Positions 12,202 through 18,147 of a DNA stretch of 25,575 nucleotides are shown here, one piece after another. Each line of letters starts with the position of its first letter. The stretch's first letter is position 1. Origin of the DNA: a virus; IMG/VR virus record IMGVR_UViG_3300037069_001131, positions 1 through 25,575 of that record, one strand, 5' to 3'. The notes under the pieces were generated by a model. It saw nothing but the letters and a program-made list of their open reading frames with translations. It searched no databases and was not told the origin of the DNA. Made by a program: the position numbers and the translations under genes.

Positions 12202-12494
12202 GCCCCACCACCGGCTGCCGCGATGTGCTCGACCACTTCGGGGTGGCCCTCCAGCCAGTCCTCCATGACCTGCGGGTAGAGGTCCATCTCCACGCGCAGG
12301 CGGATCAGCTCGTACTCGGCCTCGTGCATCTCCTTGAGCTTGCGACGGGTCAGGCGCATGACGTTCTGGGCGAAGTTGTTGCAGGTGGTGCACCGGTTGC
12401 GCCGGTTCCCGATCCGCGCCTTGCCTCCCAGACCCCTCATCCGGCACTCAGGACACGGCAGAGCCGGGGTGTCCAGGGCGGTTGAGGGAGCCAC
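12198..12494 (-). CDS. Zinc-ribbon protein, first gene of the terminase unit (98 aa)
   Basis: The protein has a four-cysteine zinc ribbon, CPECRMRGL then RNRCTTCNNF (residues about 14-40). It is followed by a charged helical region (RLTRRKLKEMHEAEYELIRLRVEMDLYP), so it may bind nucleic acid through the ribbon and dimerise through the helix. The only start that keeps the whole ribbon is GTG at 12494, because an in-frame TGA lies just upstream. The predicted -10 (12502-12507) ends only 7 bp before this GTG, so the message may be leaderless. It opens the overlapping unit that ends with terL. A regulatory role is possible but unproven. Confidence 0.8.
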   Translation of the reverse strand: MAPSTALDTPALPCPECRMRGLGGKARIGNRRNRCTTCNNFAQNVMRLTRRKLKEMHEAEYELIRLRVEMDLYPQVMEDWLEGHPEVVEHIAAAGGGA

Positions 12495-12507
12495 AGGCGC
12501 GAGCGTA
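12495..12507 (-). promoter_or_regulatory. Promoter P5 with possible leaderless start
   Basis: The minus strand carries TACGCT at 12502-12507, the same -10 variant as P4, in the context GTAGTACGCTCG. The expected transcription start is near 12495, directly at the GTG start codon (12494). No ribosome binding site can fit between. A weak TTGCGC lies 19 bp upstream. Leaderless mRNAs are common in actinobacteria. Confidence 0.45.
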
Positions 12508-12541
12508 CTACGCCCTCAGGATCGGAGCGCAAGGTCGGCCG

Positions 12542-12574
12542 GTTCTATTGCGACAGCCCTGTTCTCAATAGAAC
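12542..12574. repeat. Inverted repeat with TTCTATTG/CAATAGAA arms
   Basis: A perfect 9-bp inverted repeat, GTTCTATTG (12542-12550) and CAATAGAAC (12566-12574), is separated by 15 bp. It lies about 45-80 bp upstream of the predicted P5 start. The core TTCTATT also occurs in both arms of the larger palindrome at 12612-12680, giving four copies in about 130 bp. It could be an operator for a phage regulator. Confidence 0.6.
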
Positions 12575-12611
12575 TCGGACGCAGCGGCTGCAAGCCTCTG
12601 ACCTGCGCTTT

Positions 12612-12680
12612 CTCTCTATCTCTATTTCTATTACAGGGGACCCTATAGGGGTCCCCTGTAATAGAAATAGACATAGAGAG
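12612..12680. repeat. 69-bp near-perfect palindrome with 32-bp arms
   Basis: Arms 12612-12643 and 12649-12680 are inverted copies with one mismatch (12620/12672) around a 5-bp centre, TATAG. The core is GC-rich (ACAGGGGACCC/GGGTCCCCTGT) and the outer 21 bp of each arm are AT-rich (TATTTCTATT type) in a genome that is otherwise strongly GC-rich. As RNA it would form a very long hairpin in either direction. It lies in a 294-bp non-coding gap between a terminator and promoter P5. Possible roles are a bidirectional terminator, protein-binding site, replication origin element or RNase III substrate. Confidence 0.85.
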
Positions 12681-12715
12681 CGAGGTGGAGAGAGGCGAGC
12701 CGAGCTGCAGACAGA

Positions 12716-12755
12716 CGAAGACCCCGGACCCTCACCTGGGTTTCCGGGGTCTTCG
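12716..12755. terminator. Strong terminator hairpin
   Basis: A perfect 12-bp stem, CGAAGACCCCGG (12716-12727) with CCGGGGTCTTCG (12744-12755), encloses a loop that can add an inner ACCC/GGGT stem. It follows the last gene (stop at 12789) of the long unit running from about 22984. GGGGTCTT-type hairpins are typical terminators in actinobacteriophages. The symmetric arms allow function in both directions. Confidence 0.78.
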
Positions 12756-12788
12756 CAGGCTGTGACTGCCCTGTGGAAGGTAGCCAGT

Positions 12789-13022
12789 CTAGCCGTGGCC
12801 GCGGACAGCGCGCCGCTCCATGTGGTCGTTGATCAGCAGGGCGACCCCGGCGCTGATGCCGGTGCCCTTGGCGATGGCCTGAGGGTCCACGTCCATGCGG
12901 ATCGCTGCCTGCCCTCGCAGACGCAGCAGGGCGTCCATGAGCGCCTTCTCGTCATGCTCCTGCCCGGAGATGCCGCGCAGCACCGTCGTGAGGTCCTGGG
13001 CCTGATGCAGGTTGAGCGCCAT
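12789..13022 (-). CDS. Small helical protein of unknown function (77 aa)
   Basis: The protein is mostly helical by eye, with LHQAQDLTTVLRGISG at the N-terminus and LMDALLRLRGQAAIRMDV in the middle. A final segment, AIAKGTGISAGVALLINDHM, could be a small helical hairpin. It ends in a basic tail, RRAVRGHG. There are no cysteines. No family is recognised. Its ATG shares one base with the stop of the upstream gene (TGATG). It is the last gene before the strong hairpin at 12716-12755, so it closes the long middle unit. Confidence 0.7.
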   Translation of the reverse strand: MALNLHQAQDLTTVLRGISGQEHDEKALMDALLRLRGQAAIRMDVDPQAIAKGTGISAGVALLINDHMERRAVRGHG

Positions 13023-13324
13023 CAGCGCACCTCCCGCTTCGGGCCGGTGGCGTTGACCACGGCCTGGCAGTGGCGGCCGATCAGCGCTGGCCAGTCCAGC
13101 GCCGGGTTCTCCACCACCAGCTCCATCGTGGCCTTGCCCAGCCTCTCCGCGAGGTCACCGCAGGCTCGGGTCTCCCCGGCCTCCGCGAGGGCCCTGATGG
13201 CCGTCGTGGTGTCCACGAGGGAACGCGCAGCTGGCCGCTCCAGGTCCTCCGCGAGGGTGAACGCCTTGACCACCTTGGTCAGGCGCATCGTCCGGTTGTC
13301 CAGCACGAGGTCGACGATCTTCAC
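13022..13324 (-). CDS. Protein of unknown function (100 aa)
   Basis: The sequence is helical and charged, beginning MKIVDLVLDNRTMRLTKVVKAF and containing LERPAARSLVDTTTAIRALAEAGE. Two cysteines (ACGDL, GRHCQ) are far apart. No motif points to a function. The start is GTG at 13324, overlapping the upstream stop as GTGA, and the stop overlaps the next gene as TGATG. The pattern of overlaps, not homology, is the main reason to call it real. Confidence 0.7.
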   Translation of the reverse strand: MKIVDLVLDNRTMRLTKVVKAFTLAEDLERPAARSLVDTTTAIRALAEAGETRACGDLAERLGKATMELVVENPALDWPALIGRHCQAVVNATGPKREVR

Positions 13325-13854
13325 GGGACCCTCACCCCGTTCTGGTCATAGACGCCGAACTGCCCGCCGCCGTGGGCCCCGTTCATCGCCCGGCAGGTGT
13401 TCTCGGCGTGCTCCAGCTTGAGGTAGGGCTTGGACCGCACCATGCCGGTCACGTTGTCCCGGACGTGCCAGGAGAGCTCCGCCTGGTTCTCGGCAGCCAC
13501 CTCCTGTGGGTCACGCACCGGCACCTCCACGAAGGCCGGCTGGGGCGGCCCCATCCGCCACGTCGGGCCCTCGTCCCGGTGCAGGCCCTGCTCAGCGGCC
13601 GCCCGGTCCTGCCGCTCCGCCTGCTCGAACTCCTTGACCTTCGCTATCCGCTCGAGGGCCACCGCGATCCTCATCAGCGGGCTGTCCTCGTCCGGGCCGA
13701 TGATCGCGCCCACCTCGTTGACGATCGCCTCCAGCCGGGTGTTGCTGTCGGCCAGCGTGGCGCGGATCGCCTCCACTCCATCGGCTGTGCGTCTGCCTTC
13801 GCGCGCCATCTCGCTCAGGTCCCGGTACGCGCCTGCCTCGTATCCAGTCGTCAT
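13321..13854 (-). CDS. Protein of unknown function, helical N-terminal half (177 aa)
   Basis: Residues about 10-95 are predicted by eye to be long helices (RDLSEMAREGRRTADGVEAI, RIAVALERIAKVKEFEQAER), compatible with a coiled coil. A Pro-rich linker (GPTWRMGPPQPAFVEVPV) leads to a C-terminal domain ending LKLEHAENTCRAMNGAHGGG and GVYDQNGVRVP. No named family is recognised. The ATG at 13854 was chosen because it has a GAGAGAGAAGG ribosome binding site. An in-frame ATG further upstream would overlap the neighbouring gene. The 3' end is coupled to the next gene by GTGA. Confidence 0.78.
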   Translation of the reverse strand: MTTGYEAGAYRDLSEMAREGRRTADGVEAIRATLADSNTRLEAIVNEVGAIIGPDEDSPLMRIAVALERIAKVKEFEQAERQDRAAAEQGLHRDEGPTWRMGPPQPAFVEVPVRDPQEVAAENQAELSWHVRDNVTGMVRSKPYLKLEHAENTCRAMNGAHGGGQFGVYDQNGVRVP

Positions 13855-13873
13855 GCCCTGCAGCCTTCTCTCT

Positions 13874-14188
13874 CTAGTTGGGGTGTCCTGCCACGTCGCA
13901 CGGGCAGGCGGTCGGTTCGTCCAGCTCGTCGTCCCAGGTGTAGCCGTCACAGTTGGGGTGCTTGCCCTGCACGCACTCAGGGCACCGCGGCGGCTTGGCG
14001 GGCGGCTGGTACTCACTCATCTCCTGCACGAGGGCCGTGCTGTCGCCGGGGACGTGGACGGTGCCCTCACCGATCAGCGCCTTCGTGCGCTCTGCCCTCT
14101 CGCCCTTGGACTCGAGGAACGCCTTGAACTTCGCCACCTCCGCGAGGTCGTGCTCGCTCGGCTCGCCCGGGCCGCACATGATCGTCAT
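13874..14188 (-). CDS. Cys-rich protein, probable zinc binder (104 aa)
   Basis: The C-terminal third carries CPECVQGKHPNCDGYTW and TACPCDVAGHPN, giving five cysteines and two histidines arranged for one or two zinc sites. The N-terminal part is helical (HDLAEVAKFKAFLESKGER). The acidic stretch WDDELDEPTACPCDVAGH resembles short phage-encoded zinc proteins, but I cannot name a family. The ATG at 14188 overlaps the upstream stop as ATGA. M4 is a possible alternative. Function unknown, with protein or nucleic-acid binding possible through the zinc sites. Confidence 0.78.
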   Translation of the reverse strand: MTIMCGPGEPSEHDLAEVAKFKAFLESKGERAERTKALIGEGTVHVPGDSTALVQEMSEYQPPAKPPRCPECVQGKHPNCDGYTWDDELDEPTACPCDVAGHPN

Positions 14189-14610
14189 GTGTCCGTCCTC
14201 GCTCCCCGCTCGGGCACCGCCGTGCCGAGCAGCGTGACCAGCCCCGGTATGGCGGCAGGCGGCGTCCTGCGCTTGATCTGGGCTGCCTGCGCGGTAGCCA
14301 TCACCGTGCAGCCGTTGAGCATCGGGGAGCAGTCCGGTATGCCGTGGTCGGGGCAGGTGGTCAGCGAGCGGAAGTCGACGCCGGCGTGCTCCATCCGGGT
14401 GCGCCTGGTCTCGTCACTGATCCAGTGGCCGTTCTCGCCGTGCGGGTCGAGGCGCTCACAGCGGTAGCCGCCGCTATCGGTGGCGTAGCACTGCTTCGGG
14501 CGCACGTCGTCGTGCTGGGTCTCCTGGTGGGTGTGGTCGGCCAGGATGACCTCCTCCACGTCGTCCCCGCTGAGCGACCACGGGCACCAGTTGCACTGGA
14601 CCGTGATCAC
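14185..14610 (-). CDS. Cys/His-rich protein of unknown function (141 aa)
   Basis: The N-terminus has CNWCPWSL, then DHTHQETQH, a C-x2-C plus His arrangement like a C2H2 zinc finger. A second region holds QCYATDSGGYRCERLDPHGENGHW and TTCPDHGIPDC, suggesting another metal site. The C-terminal about 40 residues are basic and then hydrophobic. No named family is recognised. The start is GTG at 14610, overlapping the upstream stop as GTGA, and the stop overlaps the next gene as ATGA. Confidence 0.75.
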   Translation of the reverse strand: MITVQCNWCPWSLSGDDVEEVILADHTHQETQHDDVRPKQCYATDSGGYRCERLDPHGENGHWISDETRRTRMEHAGVDFRSLTTCPDHGIPDCSPMLNGCTVMATAQAAQIKRRTPPAAIPGLVTLLGTAVPERGARTDT

Positions 14611-14783
14611 TTCGGCACCCGCAGGTACTGGATCTGGTTGCGGAAGCCGGTTCGGACAAAGACCGTGTTGCCCGTGAGCAGCCCGCTCTCCACCGCCTCC
14701 TGCACGAACCCGTCGAGCTCCCCGAGGGTCATGCCCTCCTTCTTGTCGGCGGCCTCCGCCTCGACCTTGACTGTCTTAGCCAT
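14607..14783 (-). CDS. Small protein of unknown function (58 aa)
   Basis: The 58 residues begin with a lysine-rich segment (MAKTVKVEAEAADKKEG). They continue with a compact alpha/beta stretch, LGELDGFVQEAVESGLL, then NTVFVRTGFRNQIQYLRV. A small basic protein with one helix and a beta hairpin is likely. The ATG at 14783 overlaps the end of the upstream gene by 8 bp and has GAGAGGGAGAAGG upstream. A longer in-frame reading would lie on top of the neighbour and is rejected. Function unknown. Confidence 0.75.
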   Translation of the reverse strand: MAKTVKVEAEAADKKEGMTLGELDGFVQEAVESGLLTGNTVFVRTGFRNQIQYLRVPK

Positions 14784-15279
14784 CTGCCTTCTCCCTCTCT
14801 GCTCGTGCCCGCGCCTCGTGGACGCGGGTCTTGTAGTGGCCGAGCAGGGCCAGCCAGACGGCCGGCTCCCCTCGGCGGATGAACCCGTGCAGCACCCGAT
14901 CCGCCATCGTGTAGCCCGCGTCGTACCAGCAGGCGGGCCGCCCATCCAGGTACGGGCAGGGACCCTCGGGTCCGATCTCACCGCCGTTGACCTCCGAGCG
15001 CCAGTGGAACCCGACGTGGGTAGCCAGCGGGAACGCCCCGTCCAGCCTCGGGTCGACCGGGTGCCTGACCGGCAGCTCGCCGTACGAGGTCAGCGGTGTC
15101 ACCCCGGCCTTGGGCGGCGCCCACCCGGTGTTCAGCGAGAAGGTGATCGCTCCGGCCGGGCCTTCGAGGATGAACCAGATCTCCATCCCGTGCTGGCCGC
15201 GGGCCTTCGGGCCCTTCTCGTCGAGATGGTTGTAGCCCGGCTCGATGCGGATCGAGCGGGTGAAGATGGGGCGGGTCAT
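14776..15279 (-). CDS. Protein of unknown function (167 aa)
   Basis: A beta-rich N-terminal domain (RSIRIEPGYNHL, HGMEIWFILEGPAGAITFSL) is followed by a segment with CPYLDGRPACWYDAGY. The C-terminal helix, LLGHYKTRVHEARARAER, is strongly charged. The CPYLDGRPACWYD segment recalls short hypothetical proteins common in actinobacteriophages, but I know of no assigned function. The ATG at 15279 overlaps the upstream stop as ATGA. A binding or accessory role is all that can be suggested. Confidence 0.78.
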   Translation of the reverse strand: MTRPIFTRSIRIEPGYNHLDEKGPKARGQHGMEIWFILEGPAGAITFSLNTGWAPPKAGVTPLTSYGELPVRHPVDPRLDGAFPLATHVGFHWRSEVNGGEIGPEGPCPYLDGRPACWYDAGYTMADRVLHGFIRRGEPAVWLALLGHYKTRVHEARARAEREKADG

Positions 15280-15530
15280 GTGTCGTCTCCGTAGTCGGGT
15301 GTCCAGCCGTAGTACCAGCCGGACGAGTCGTGGCGCAGGGTGCCCTTGAGCCGGTCCTCCTTGCGCCGGGCCACCAGCATCGCCCCTCCGTCGATGCGGG
15401 CGATCACCTCGAACTCGGCCTCGAACTGCGTCGGCGTCCAGAACTTCTCGTCGGTGCGGCTGCGCAGCACGAGGTGGTACGGGAGCACGTTCTCCCAATG
15501 CTCGCGGCCGTCGCCCTCGTGCTCAGCCAT
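15276..15530 (-). CDS. Small protein of unknown function (84 aa)
   Basis: The protein is acidic at the N-terminus (MAEHEGDGREHWENV) and then reads as alternating beta strands, LPYHLVLRSRT, FEVIARIDGGAMLVARR and GWYYGWTPDYGDD. There are no cysteines and no recognisable motif. The start overlaps the upstream gene by 8 bp and the stop overlaps the next start as ATGA, the usual coupling for this unit. A small beta-barrel or SH3-like fold is conceivable from the strand pattern, but this is only an impression. Confidence 0.72.
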   Translation of the reverse strand: MAEHEGDGREHWENVLPYHLVLRSRTDEKFWTPTQFEAEFEVIARIDGGAMLVARRKEDRLKGTLRHDSSGWYYGWTPDYGDDT

Positions 15531-15897
15531 CGGTCACGTCCCAGCCCGCCTGGAACAGCAGGTGCCGCACGAAGTCGAACTGGGCGTCCGGGTCGTGCTT
15601 GGACCGCCAGTCCGCGTCGGGCATACCGCAGGAGCAGCGCACCTCCCGCGACCGGTCCTCGCCCTCGGGGATGTGCTCCTCGCTGAGCTTGTCGGCCAGC
15701 TCGGCGTCACCGTCCGCCAGCATCACGTCCTTGACCTTGAACGAAGACAGGTCGAGGTCGTCCTGGGTCAGCATCGACAGGCCCATCTGGAAGCGCACGA
15801 TGTCCACCACGTCGTTGTCGGTGATGTCTTCCGGAGCCTCGCCGTTGAAGCGCAGGCACAGGGACTTGTGCTTGTCCTTGGGTGCGTAGTCGCTCAT
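15523..15897 (-). CDS. Acidic protein of unknown function (124 aa)
   Basis: The sequence is very acidic (for example PEDITDNDVVDIVRF, MLADGDAELADKLSEEHIPEGED). It contains one Cys pair, VRCSCGMPDADW, in the C-terminal third. The final helix, FDFVRHLLFQAGWDV, is hydrophobic. The start at 15897 shares one base with the upstream stop (TGATG). A high negative charge is sometimes seen in DNA-mimic proteins, but nothing else supports that role here. Function unknown. Confidence 0.72.
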   Translation of the reverse strand: MSDYAPKDKHKSLCLRFNGEAPEDITDNDVVDIVRFQMGLSMLTQDDLDLSSFKVKDVMLADGDAELADKLSEEHIPEGEDRSREVRCSCGMPDADWRSKHDPDAQFDFVRHLLFQAGWDVTDG

Positions 15898-16262
15898 CAC
15901 GGGCACTTCCATCCACCGGGCGCGCTGGGCTGGCCAGCGTTGATGTAGCAGGCCGTGCACAGGAAGTGACCGTTGGCCGGGTTCAGCGTGCCCTCGTTGG
16001 TCCACACGAAGTCGTCCACGTCCATGCCCTCCTCGGCAGCCAGCTCGACGTACTCGCGGATCTGGGTAGGCCGGCGCCCACACTTCGGGTCGACCAGGTG
16101 CGGCCGATCCGGGTGCTCCGCGGGCTCCATGCCGGTGCAGGTGACCAGCGCGTCATCAAGGGTCATTCGGTGGACGCGGGACACCTCGAAGGGCGTACGC
16201 CCGCAGCACGGCATCACGCTGCTGCCGAGAGGTGGGCAGCGGTGGACGGTCTCGGCGCTCAT
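15897..16262 (-). CDS. Cys-rich probable zinc-binding phage protein (121 aa)
   Basis: The first half has MPCCGRTPFEVSRVHRMTLDDALVTC-type spacing: a CCGRTPFE motif and C42. The second half ends HFLCTACYINAGQPS and GWKCP. There are at least eight cysteines, enough for two zinc sites. The CCGRTPFE/VTC combination is, from memory, common among short actinobacteriophage proteins without a known function. The ATG at 16262 overlaps the upstream stop as ATGA. A structural zinc protein that binds nucleic acid or protein is the most that can be said. Confidence 0.8.
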   Translation of the reverse strand: MSAETVHRCPPLGSSVMPCCGRTPFEVSRVHRMTLDDALVTCTGMEPAEHPDRPHLVDPKCGRRPTQIREYVELAAEEGMDVDDFVWTNEGTLNPANGHFLCTACYINAGQPSAPGGWKCP

Positions 16263-16732
16263 CGGGCAGCCTCGATCGACAGCAGCGGGCGGACGGTGCC
16301 GGTGCGGTAGGCCTCGGCGATCATCGGGGTGACGTTCTCGGCCACGGTCTGCCCGTTCGGCAGGACCATGTGCATCCCGAACTCCTCCTCGAAGGTCACG
16401 ATGCCCTCGTCCACGGCGATCAGCTTCGCCTTGATGACGGCGGCCAGCGCGCGCCAGCGGGACTTGACCGACTGCTCGTAGGCGTTGCGAGCCGCGGTGG
16501 CGCTGCGCTCCCGGCCGGTCTCGGAGCGCGTGAACTCCGTACTGGTCTCCTCGGGCAGCGGGAGCACGAAGCGGATCTGGCGGCCGTGGAGCTCGAAGCC
16601 GATCATCCCCTTGGTGGACGCTCTCCCATAGGCGAACGCTGTCGCGCCCCAGCGGTCCACGATCCTCTCGATCTCCGACAGAGACCGGTCGACGCTGACC
16701 TTGGTGCTCTCGGCGTAGGTGGGCGGGGTCAT
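16259..16732 (-). CDS. Protein of unknown function (157 aa)
   Basis: The protein starts with a helix, VDRSLSEIERIVDRWGA. A strand pair follows (FAYGRASTKGMIGFEL, GRQIRFVLPLP), then long helices (ARNAYEQSVKSRWRALAAVIKA). The beta part followed by RWRALAAVIKAKLIAVDEGI resembles a conserved phage hypothetical seen in many tailed phages, but I know of no role. The C-terminal part includes FGMHMVLPNGQTVAENVTPMI. The start is ATG at 16732, overlapping the upstream stop as ATGA, and the stop overlaps the next start as ATGA. Confidence 0.8.
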   Translation of the reverse strand: MTPPTYAESTKVSVDRSLSEIERIVDRWGATAFAYGRASTKGMIGFELHGRQIRFVLPLPEETSTEFTRSETGRERSATAARNAYEQSVKSRWRALAAVIKAKLIAVDEGIVTFEEEFGMHMVLPNGQTVAENVTPMIAEAYRTGTVRPLLSIEAAR

Positions 16733-16944
16733 GCGCTCTTGGCTCCTTCCGGGATGTTCACGCTGCGGTTGGCGGTGTTGTAGGTGGGGGCGCTGGGCGC
16801 CTTCCAGTAGAAGTGGGTGTTCTCGCAGGCGCCCTTGAACTCGAGGCTGTCGAGGCGCTCGGCTGCCTCCTTGGCCTTCTCCTCGGTGGGGAACGACCCG
16901 GCCTCGGCCCACTGCGTGCAGGCCACCCACCAGTGGTCAGCCAT
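16729..16944 (-). CDS. Small protein of unknown function (71 aa)
   Basis: The protein opens with the aromatic stretch MADHWWVACTQWAEAG. A helix follows (EEKAKEAAERLDSLEFKGAC) and then a polar C-terminus, HFYWKAPSAPTYNTANRS. The two cysteines (C9, C40) could pair but do not form a known motif. The ATG at 16944 overlaps the end of the zinc-ribbon gene by 8 bp, and the stop overlaps the next start (ATGA). Longer readings upstream are shadows of that neighbour. Function unknown. Confidence 0.75.
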   Translation of the reverse strand: MADHWWVACTQWAEAGSFPTEEKAKEAAERLDSLEFKGACENTHFYWKAPSAPTYNTANRSVNIPEGAKSA

Positions 16945-17584
16945 GCTGGTTCTCGTGCCACGCCACGCTGGGCTCGTCCACTTCACCCGTCTCAGCCTGC
17001 TCGGGCGGGAACACGTCGCCACCGGGCGGCGGGGCGTCGAACAGGTCACCCTTCTCGGGCTCGCCCTCGCCGTCGTTGTGCAGGGTGTCACCGGACACCT
17101 CTACAATCCGCTCGGCCACCGCGAGTTCGCGGCACGTCCAGTCGTCGGCCCCACAGTCATAGTGCTGCGCGAGGGTGTCCACCTGCACGCGGCATACCGG
17201 ACAGCGGGTCGGCTCGTTCGAGGTGCACAGCCAGACCTTGCCGTCGAAGTGAGCCGAGGACACCCCGACCGGCTTCTTGCACGAGGGGCACGGCACGCCG
17301 CGCTCGCCGGTCAGCTGCTCACGAAGGTCGGCAAGGTGGTCGTCATCGAACGGCAGCGGGAGCTGGCCGCCAACGGCGTACTCCGTCCACGGGTCCTGCC
17401 CGTTGAGGATGTACTGGGCCAGCAGGTGCAGGTCGCTCACTTTGGGAGGCTCGACGCCGGGGCTGGAGAACGCTCCTGCGGAGATGCGCTTGGCCAGAAT
17501 GTCGCGGGCGGCGGTAAGGGCCTGGACGCGGGCATTCTGGTCGGGGGTCAGTGCAGAGTACGAGTTGCTGGTCGAGGTCGGCAT
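16937..17584 (-). CDS. Protein with two zinc ribbons (215 aa)
   Basis: Residues about 1-90 are helical (LTPDQNARVQALTAARDILAK, HLLAQYILNG). In the middle, CPSCKKPVGVSS with WLCTSNE, and then CPVCRVQVDTLAQHYDC with WTC, provide at least six cysteines plus His, enough for two zinc ribbons. The C-terminal about 55 residues are acidic and Pro/Gly-rich, probably disordered. The start has a GAAAGAGAGACC ribosome binding site and comes after a perfect 14-bp hairpin, so it begins a new sub-unit. No family is recognised. Nucleic-acid binding through the ribbons is plausible. Confidence 0.8.
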   Translation of the reverse strand: MPTSTSNSYSALTPDQNARVQALTAARDILAKRISAGAFSSPGVEPPKVSDLHLLAQYILNGQDPWTEYAVGGQLPLPFDDDHLADLREQLTGERGVPCPSCKKPVGVSSAHFDGKVWLCTSNEPTRCPVCRVQVDTLAQHYDCGADDWTCRELAVAERIVEVSGDTLHNDGEGEPEKGDLFDAPPPGGDVFPPEQAETGEVDEPSVAWHENQHG

Positions 17585-17604
17585 TGGTCTCTCTTTCGGG
17601 TGGA

Positions 17605-17647
17605 TCCCGGCGACTGCGGAGCGGGGGTGTCAGCGCAGTCGCCGGGA
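17605..17647 (-). terminator. 14-bp perfect hairpin between sub-units
   Basis: TCCCGGCGACTGCG (17605-17618) pairs perfectly with 17634-17647 around a 15-nt loop. It lies between the SWIM gene stop (17672) and the ribosome binding site of the zinc-ribbon gene (start 17584). No T-run follows. Like the hairpins at 1565, 3690 and 20895, it sits just before a GAGAGA-type start, so it may act as a partial terminator or an RNA processing/stabilising element. Confidence 0.65.
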
Positions 17648-17671
17648 CGTGTGGGTGGTCGAGCGGGATAA

Positions 17672-17974
17672 CTATTCGCCGGCCGCGAAGCCGCGGTTGG
17701 CGATCTCCTTGCGATCGAGCAGGATCTGGGCGGCAGCCCCGTGGTAGCACTTCGTCATGCCGCCACCGGCGTGTATGCCGTGCGGGCAGGTGCAGGTGAT
17801 GTAGCTCTGTCCCTGGCCCACCTGCACGCGGTAGGTGGCGTCACCGCTGCCCTTGACCCAGAAGATCTCGGTCGGGTGGTCCTTGTCGGGCGTGATCTTG
17901 TCGGTGTCGACCACGCGGCGGGCCTTGGTCAGCGTCTCCGCGCTGAACTGGCTGTAGTCAGCGTGCTCGGTCAT
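17672..17974 (-). CDS. Small SWIM-type zinc-finger protein, second copy
   Basis: This 100-residue protein has the SWIM pattern C61-x-C63-x(12)-C76-x-H78 (CTCPHG, then KCYHG). A beta-rich stretch precedes it (IFWVKGSGDATYRVQVG). The layout and length match the SWIM protein at 1215-1517, though sequence identity is low outside the metal ligands. The N-terminal segment (FSAETLTKARRVVD) parallels the other copy's ATTAKAERLIRSG. The start shares one base with the upstream stop (TGATG). SWIM domains bind nucleic acid or protein. The role here is unknown. The gene is followed by a strong hairpin. Confidence 0.85.
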   Translation of the reverse strand: MTEHADYSQFSAETLTKARRVVDTDKITPDKDHPTEIFWVKGSGDATYRVQVGQGQSYITCTCPHGIHAGGGMTKCYHGAAAQILLDRKEIANRGFAAGE

Positions 17975-18147
17975 CAGCCCTCCACCGGGTTGTCGTCGGA
18001 TACCTTCTTGAGCACGGTGCGGGCCAGCAGCTGGGCCGCCTTCGGGTCCAGCCCCGATCTATCGGCCACCGAGCAGTCGATGTCGACCGGATGCTCGGGG
18101 TCGTCGGTGGACTCCACCGTGATCCTGATCTCCATCAGCAGGCTCAC
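17974..18147 (-). CDS. Small protein of unknown function (57 aa)
   Basis: The sequence MEIRITVESTDDPEHPVDIDC is beta-rich and acidic, and LDPKAAQLLARTVLKKV is a C-terminal amphipathic helix. I chose the GTG at 18147, which overlaps the upstream stop as GTGA. An ATG at 18135 (M5) is the alternative and would shorten it to 53 residues. It is too short to assign a family. The next gene in the unit is the SWIM protein, coupled by TGATG. Confidence 0.65.
   Translation of the reverse strand: MSLLMEIRITVESTDDPEHPVDIDCSVADRSGLDPKAAQLLARTVLKKVSDDNPVEG

Noticed and set aside
12612-12680. Large palindrome as an attP or insertion-sequence end
   Set aside because: No integrase or transposase is seen in the window and there is no target-site duplication. 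The structure is a single palindrome, not paired terminal repeats.
12612-12680. Large palindrome as the packaging (cos) site
   Set aside because: Cos/pac sites normally lie at or near terS. This one is almost 6 kb upstream of it. I could not exclude it fully without the genome ends.
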